From assembly GCA_001586965.3 (NCBI GenBank), contig LUCW03000395.1, forward strand, positions 1 to 25,000: a DNA stretch of 25,000 nt, written 5' to 3'. A model generated the notes under the pieces. The model ran no database searches and was not told the DNA's origin. It saw only the letters and a program-made list of their open reading frames with translations. Source of the stretch: Sphaeroforma sirkka. Taxonomy: Eukaryota > Opisthokonta > Ichthyosporea > Ichthyophonida. This document shows, one piece after another, positions 19,248-25,000 of the stretch. Position 1 is the stretch's first letter. Each line of letters opens with the position of its first letter. A program made the translations under genes and the position numbers.

Positions 19248-22200
19248 ATGGTTGGACGTGAACAACCATATCCTCGTGCTGGAAAACCCGGCAATGTCGA
19301 CGAAACATGCCTAACTGGGGAATCACGAGAAACTTTCCATTCTGATATGGAGTCAACGCACCACAATATATCTCAGAACTCACAGGGAGTAGGTGAAAAT
19401 TCTAACATTCTGCCAAGAATCAAGGACCTGAAGCTAAGCTCCTTTGCAGCTGATAATAAGGGATACATGGCTAATTTGGAGGGTAGTCCGAAACTGTGTA
19501 AGATGGAAGCATTCGCTCAAAACGTGATGGATGTGGAAGAAATCGGCAGTGGGAGCGAGAGTGCAATGTATTCAAGCTTGGATGTTCTGCCGTTTGATTA
19601 TGATCCCAAACTGACTTTTGACGACCAATTGCTGTTCTCCCCCGAGGGACAACAACCACTTTTAGGGGCGAGTGATCGGCATCAGTCGATACAAAACTAC
19701 GGTTTTCATACAAAACATAACTCTTGTCCAAACGGTACACTGGAAGATACGACTTTCAGCTCAGAATCACCGGAAGAGATTGCCATAGATCATTTAGCAT
19801 CGAAAATTGCGAGTCAGCGACCATTTAGTTCGCCACTGAGCTCCATGTCTGTGCCAGACCCACGATGGAGTGCGTATATGGAATCTCAAACCGATACAAC
19901 TACCATGATGGACACTGAAGCGCTAATAGAGAGTTTCATCAAAGATGCGGAATCAGTTACAAATATGTCGTCGCCCACTGAAAGGTGGGAAATAGCTAAC
20001 AAGCAAACACAAGCACATATCCTGAACAGCTCAGGTCACGATTCTGACGGTCAATCCGCATATGCAGGGGATTCTAAATGGCATTGTGAATCAACGTTCG
20101 ATGCAGCGAATGACATATTGTGCAGCGCCACACAAACAAGCGACAAGGTTGATGACAGAGAGCCCAGTCCTTATCAATTTACAGCACCAAACGGTAATGA
20201 CAGCAGTTTTGTCGATCGATCAACAGACTATACGGGGCAATTAACTGCTCACGAAAACATACTCAGCAACCTCCATAGCACGGACGGTGGTATGAATCGA
20301 TTTCAAACGATCACATCGGCAGCAGATACCGCAGTTGAAGACTCTCTGTTTGATGTAGGGTCCGGCTTAACATTGCATGATTTGCACAAGAGACATCGAG
20401 ATACACATGCGGTCGAGAATACCATGAGCACGAATCAGCTTAATGGTAGCTATTACGCATTCGCTTTAGAGCCGTATGTACCCAAAGTCGAGCCAGGACT
20501 GGATACGCACTATGTGTCGTTATTTCAGTACAACGATTTCGGCACCAAAAATCAGGAGGATCATAATCTTGAAACGGACGAATGCGTCAACGCTGACCAG
20601 ATTCGGGACGAAACACCATCCAAATATAGTACGAGCACTGACAGGATAAGCACATGGTTGGACAGAAATAGTCGAGATCTTGACGAGACCAGCCTCAGTG
20701 GTGGGTACAACACTACTGAACGTAGAAACGTACAAAGGTCTAGTAATGCCTATGAATACGCGAGAAGCAATAGTCTACAGCCAACACAGTTAAAGAACGA
20801 ACAATTCCAGACCATCAATACTGCCAGTAACACTGGAGATATCTACGAGTGGTCATCATTCCAAGGACATGATATTCGACACATGAGCAGACCCCTGTCC
20901 TTCGATGGAAGTTCAAATGCGAGTATCTTCTCGTCCTCGAGACGAGATCTCAATTCACCGACAGACATGGGTACTCAGAAAAAGATGGGTGAGTATAACA
21001 TGGAGATAAGTAGGCAGCAGCTGATAACGCACAGCAGCAAGAAGAGAGACAAATCAGGGCAAGTCGACGCACAGCGAAATAATACCGGAAACAAAACAGT
21101 GCCAAACTCTAGCCCTCAGGCGCAGCACGGGAGTATAGTTATGGAACTGTGTTCACCCGAGCTATGGCGAAGGTTTAAAATGGACGACACAGAAATGATC
21201 ATGTCGGCTAAGGGACGTCAAATGTTTCCACAACTCAGAGTGATCGTCAAGGGCTTGGATCCTGAGCAACATTACGCCGTGTGGCTACATTTTTCCACTG
21301 AAGACAAGAGTAATCAGTGTTGGAAGTGGTCAAGCGAGAGAGGCAAGTGGGAAGTAAGAGAGAAAACAAGTAAGTTCATGAACTAGTTGTCAATTTGTTG
21401 TTGTATATTGTAATTGTTAAAATCTACATTTGGCAACGTTAGCAAGCCACACGGCCGTGGTCGAGAGTACTGATCTGGATATCATTTCGTCTTCTCACAC
21501 CCGAACAGAGAAACAAATGCTCATACCTGTACCGAGCAACCCGAATTTTGAGGTATATAACCATCCCTGGGTATCTGCCACTGGTAAAAAATGGATGGAT
21601 GAACCGATCAGTTTTGATAAACTGCGCCTCACTAATGATAAAACAAATCCCGATTATGTCCTGCTAGCACCGTTCCGCCGATACGTGCCTGTGTTGTATA
21701 TAATTCCTGTCCAAGGTAAGTAGGAGATCCATTAGCAATGATATTGCAGGCAAATTCATTACCAAGTATTAGCAATTTCATAGAGGTAGTTGTAGTCTAG
21801 GTAAAGATAAAACTGCTCAGCAGCACACCATATGCTCCGTGTCTGCCTGCACTCAATGCCCGCGTTTGGGCCAATCTATTATTCCAAGGATCTGTTCATA
21901 TATATATATATATAAATTCAAGGTACGAACACTTGTACAGGTTTGTAAATCTTAAATTTCATTTCTTTACTTGCAAAATACGTATATGTATATCAAAGGT
22001 TATAAATTTACACTCACACATATACACAAACAAAATAGATACATCAAGCGAGATGATAATTTTCTGCTAGTTAATAACCATTCTTTTAATCGTAGATGTA
22101 TATGAGGTTGGTAATAGGAAACTTTGATTCTATGAGATATAAATTATGACTATCTGTTTGTAAATAATATTTGGTTTAGTGAATTTGATTATATACGTGT

Positions 22201-23258
22201 TGATAAAATATGTACTCCAATGTGCAGTACTACGGCCCTTTAGGCCGATCACTATATATATATATATAAGTATATGTATGCGTACATTGTTATGTGCACA
22301 TAAATAGGTATATGTATGTATACATTTGTAGATGTTTATATATATATATACATGCACACATGCATACATAAGCACATACATACACACATGCAAGAACATA
22401 TGTATATATATATAAATGATGCGAGTTCACCTTGCAAGACCCAATTACTTGATATTAAGGGTGAGAGCTCGTCTTGCAAGAGCCATATTGTATTCGGCTG
22501 ATGTTCAGCTTCGGTGCGCTTGTAGTGATGTTAATCAGGTACCTTTTTGCGTACACTTCACAGTGGAAGAGGGCAGCCAGGACCTTGTCATGGATGGGGA
22601 CGTGAACTTTTTCCGCATCGCCCTTGCCACATTCATAAGTTCGTCCGCATACCATAACCCGAAGATGGCAAGTCTGAAGATAGAAACGAATCCGATGGCG
22701 AAATCACAGCGAAATCGGTTGACGAAGCTTTCAAGTAGAATGTCTGGAGGGCGACAATTGAGTGTCTCGTCTTCGTCTGGCACTTCACAAAGCACCATTT
22801 TCGATATAAGCAAGCATAAGAATGAACACTTAGTAGCTTATAGACGGCTAAACAGTACACCGTCACAACGGCTGAGTCCATACACACCCCACGCGAGTGA
22901 CTACAAATCCACCACGAGGAATACAAACCTGAGACGGGCCAGCCTTCAGCCCAAATCCACATACACAACTGTGACAGTAGAAGCTAGTGTTCAAATAAGG
23001 GAAACAGCTATAAACGCAACACGGAAGTATTCCCTCGCACAAACCCATTCATCGACGTTTATAGAAACGCCCAGTTACTGCCCCACGGGTTACGAGGCGA
23101 CGCTCTCCGCCGACGACAGTACGATGAAAATCAATGAACTCACCTCCAGTGCGCACAGTCTAGCTGTCAGCATCAACCGACCATTCATACCTGCATCCAC
23201 GCCGAGCAAAGCAAGCCTATCTGAGGATGCTCAAATGAACAGCAACTATGGCTTATAA
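19248..23258 (+). CDS. Divergent T-box transcription factor, three exons, 1029 residues predicted
   Basis: Nuclear sequence-specific DNA-binding regulator by family. Proposed exons: 19248-21369, 21443-21715, 22564-23258 (3090 nt including TAA-type end at 23258). An in-frame TGA 18 bp upstream and A at -3 support the ATG at 19248. Residues 1-630 are Ser/Thr/Asn/Asp-rich and look disordered, with an acidic-hydrophobic patch near 88-135 (SSLDVLPFDYDPKLTFDDQL) that could activate transcription. The T-box spans about 631-850: VMELCSPELWRRF, TEMIMSAKGRQMFPQLRV, GLDPEQHY (exon 1); HPWVSATGKKWMDEPISFDK, LRLTND, FRRYVPVLYII (exon 2); ATFISSSAYHNPKMASLKIE, TNPMAKS (exon 3). All exon joins fall inside the domain and keep the frame. 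Residues 851-1029 are a Ser/Thr-rich tail. The domain has about 30 extra residues between the KW..RGKW strand and NHPWVSATG. Subfamily cannot be assigned; it is not a typical Brachyury because VTAYQN and NPFAKGF are altered. Confidence 0.9.
21370..21442 (+). other. Intron 1 of the T-box gene (73 bp)
   Basis: GTAAGT donor at 21370, acceptor cgttAG at 21441-21442. Joining aca-a with ca-agc keeps one frame (KT-T-SHTAVVE). Without splicing, translation would stop at TAG a few codons later, truncating the T-box. The intron is AT/T-rich. Confidence 0.85.
21716..22563 (+). other. Intron 2 of the T-box gene (848 bp), microsatellite-bearing
   Basis: GTAAGT donor after caag at 21716; chosen acceptor ttcacAG at 22562-22563, preceded by a pyrimidine-rich stretch. 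It gives VQ-V-EEGSQDLVM in frame, where T-box proteins have a short variable loop. Another in-frame acceptor further upstream (gcaagAG before ccatattg, about 22480) would add about 28 residues to that loop and cannot be excluded. The intron holds several (TA)n tracts (about 21897-21914, 22252-22268, 22336-22350, 22398-22412) and ATGT/CACA-rich DNA. Confidence 0.75.
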
Positions 23259-24394
23259 CGTAATTTTACCATATATATAAAAACCGCCTGCTATCTATTC
23301 TTATGAGCGACATCTACCTATAGATAATATTATGGCGGATATAAGCCGAGTTTAAAGCTGCAGTGGCAGTTTCTGCAAGGCTCCCGCATTGGCTTGGTGA
23401 AGTTTGGTGAAGCAGCCGTTGCTGGCCAGTCGCCAGACTCACTGCCAGAGTCTATCATATTTTTGTTATTTATAGATTGCAGTAGTTGTACGTAGGAGGG
23501 TACACAGATGCTCACTGAAACATCAACAATCAATAAACTACTGGTTGGAATGTTTTTATTTTTAGCAGCCGAATCACCTTACACGGGCTGACACTTACAG
23601 GCTGATATGGGTTGACACTGGCAGCCTGACAGACTGACACGACTTGTGAAATGTTATGTTTCTATTTTTGTTTTTGTTATAATTGTAGAAATAAATAAAT
23701 AAATGAAATAGATGTCGAGGAGTCAAGGACTAGTGAGTTGTGGGAACGAGCAAGTAGGTTAGTTCATGTACTTTTAAAATAGTTGACATTGGTCGATATA
23801 AACCAAAAGCAATATTGTGGTTGTAAATTATGTACGGATTCTGGTTTAAAAGCTCCCTAGTTTGCAAGTAGTAGCTGACAATCTTTCATCAAGGTAGATA
23901 AGTGTGATCTCAGTTCGCGATGTTTATACGCTTGGCAATCGAAGCCATCATATGATACGGACCTGGTATATATTTTTGACGGTTGAATCTATCGAAGCCG
24001 CACCGTATTGCCCTGGACTCAAATTGACCGGGTCGAATTGTAACATACATTGGATAAGCACAATTCTGATAAAAAACCGGAAAACTGATTGCATATAAGT
24101 GCAGGCTTTGTGGAGAAACTCACTTAGCACTCTCACTACTAGGTGTTTTGATGTGCAATAGAAGAGCTTGGTTCTGCACTAGAGAATGAATTTGGCTAAT
24201 GTTTTGTTCGATGGCGCCATATTATGCTGAGATGTTGGTGTAAATATTTTCGAAGATACTTTTAGAGAGCATAATATAGCTTCTCGGTTAAAAAATGAAA
24301 CAAGGCTATGCATTAAAAATAGGTACTGATCAACACATGTAATATTATATATTTATATGCATTGAGCTGCTTTTAAAATATGTTCCAAACGTTA

Positions 24395-24583
24395 TACGTT
24401 AAACCGTTAATAATTGGAAAAAATAACGGGGCTGTTTACTTTCAACTTTTACAAATGAACCACCAGGATTACAGGTCAAAAAAACGTTAAGCCGTTGATA
24501 CACCCCCAAAAAACACGTTTACGTTCTACTTGAACCAGTTGATATTGATGAGGCCATATAAATATACGTTAAACCGTTAATAA
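24395..24583. repeat. Three spaced ACGTTAAACCGTTAATAA-type motifs
   Basis: tacgttaaaccgttaataa occurs exactly at 24395-24413 and 24565-24583, with a variant acgttaagccgttgata at 24484-24500. Spacing is about 85-90 bp. CCGTTA is the complement of the Myb-type core TAACGG, so these could be binding sites, or simply remnants of a ~85-bp tandem repeat. Confidence 0.6.
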
Positions 24584-24849
24584 ACGAAAAAAAATATGCG
24601 AGATTTATTAGAAGGCTATGGATTTATCGTGCTTATGTATCTAGGACAGTGCCGCTCCGGCTCAGGGTTGCAGCCCACAGAGGCTCAGGCGCCCCTTCGA
24701 CGTCTGTGAAAATCTATTTTTTTTTGGAGGAGAAAGCCAACTGGAGGCTTTTCCGACTGTATGAAATAAACAAATGTGAAGATTGAAGCAGCCATCAGAT
24801 ATAAATCAAATCGTCAAACAAGCGAATGCCTCTACTAGAGAGTAGTCCC

Positions 24850-24969
24850 GAGTATGATATATAGCTTCATAGTACTACGAAGTAGGAACCGATAGATATT
24901 TCTGGAGTGAGAGCAGTATGATATATTTTCATAGTTCAACGAAGTACAAACCAACACCTATCTAAAGTA
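24850..24969. repeat. ~64 bp tandem duplication
   Basis: gagtatgatatata...cttcatagtactacgaagta and cagtatgatatat...ttcatagttcaacgaagta repeat with a 64 bp offset and moderate divergence. Each copy contains a small inverted pair, cttcatag / ctacgaag. No function is apparent. Confidence 0.6.
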
Positions 24970-25000
24970 TCTAACATATAGCATGTCCAATGCAAGTCTC

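Larger units (their letters stand above)
23259..25000. other. 3' flank of the T-box gene, AT-rich, no further gene recognised
   Basis: A candidate poly(A) signal AATAAA is at about 23532-23537, and AATAAATAAATAAAT at about 23690-23704. Short imperfect repeats of ggctgacac words lie at 23585-23640. Three copies of an ACGTTAA(A/G)CCGTT motif are at 24396, 24484 and 24566, and a ~64 bp tandem pair is at 24850-24969. Open frames here are under 70 codons without recognisable motifs. Confidence 0.45.

Noticed and set aside
18892..19265. Overlapping 77- and 100-codon frames just upstream of the T-box gene
   Set aside because: Opposite strands of the same AT-rich flank, no motif, and the T-box gene has its own supported ATG with an in-frame upstream stop.
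22416..22563. Extension of T-box exon 3 upstream to the ATG at 22416
   Set aside because: That ATG is open by chance within intron 2; the frame-compatible acceptor at 22563 gives a normal-sized T-box loop.

Overview
This window is eukaryotic. It carries a T-box transcription factor gene with two GT-AG introns, long (TA)n microsatellites, AT-rich intergenic DNA and Ty3/gypsy-like retroelement debris. There are no operons or bacterial signals. T-box genes are known from animals, their unicellular relatives (ichthyosporeans, filastereans) and some early-branching fungi. The domain here is very divergent and has only two introns, which would fit a unicellular holozoan or another early opisthokont, but the species cannot be fixed from this sequence.

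Positions 1-9286 are a retroelement block read on the minus strand. Three head-to-tail copies of a ~2.85 kb unit (738-3596, 3597-6446, 6447-8971) each hold a Gag-like gene of about 680 codons, the start of an in-frame retropepsin, and a ~0.66 kb AT-rich 5' noncoding stretch. Copy 1 alone runs on leftward into decayed pol: the rest of the protease and the beginning of reverse transcriptase, cut by the window edge. All copies carry frameshifts, mostly at homopolymers. Each copy also contains, antisense to gag, a tRNA-derived sequence with A- and B-box-like motifs and an oligo-T end. The array closes in a fold-back: the 5' noncoding region recurs inverted, giving a ~268 bp stem hairpin with a 4-bp microhomology at the junction.

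Positions 9262-11080 hold a second, unrelated minus-strand coding remnant: a coiled-coil-like N-terminal part with an internal duplication, a frameshifted basic/proline-rich middle part, and a separate C-terminal fragment whose stop codon lies inside the inverted arm of the first element. I do not recognise its family.

Positions 11081-19247 contain no gene that I can support. They hold tandem and dispersed repeats: a 61-bp duplication, a 178-bp (TA)n tract with a duplicated flank, islands rich in GAGTC/CAGAG words, and a dispersed family built on GACATGT modules.

Positions 19248-23258 (plus strand) encode a predicted 1029-residue T-box protein: a ~630-residue disordered N-terminus with an acidic patch, a T-box split over three exons, and a ~180-residue Ser/Thr-rich tail. 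Several usually conserved DNA-contact positions are changed. The remaining 3' flank is AT-rich and has short repeats, including three AACCGTTA-like motifs near 24.4-24.6 kb. Apart from the T-box gene, nothing here looks like an intact gene.
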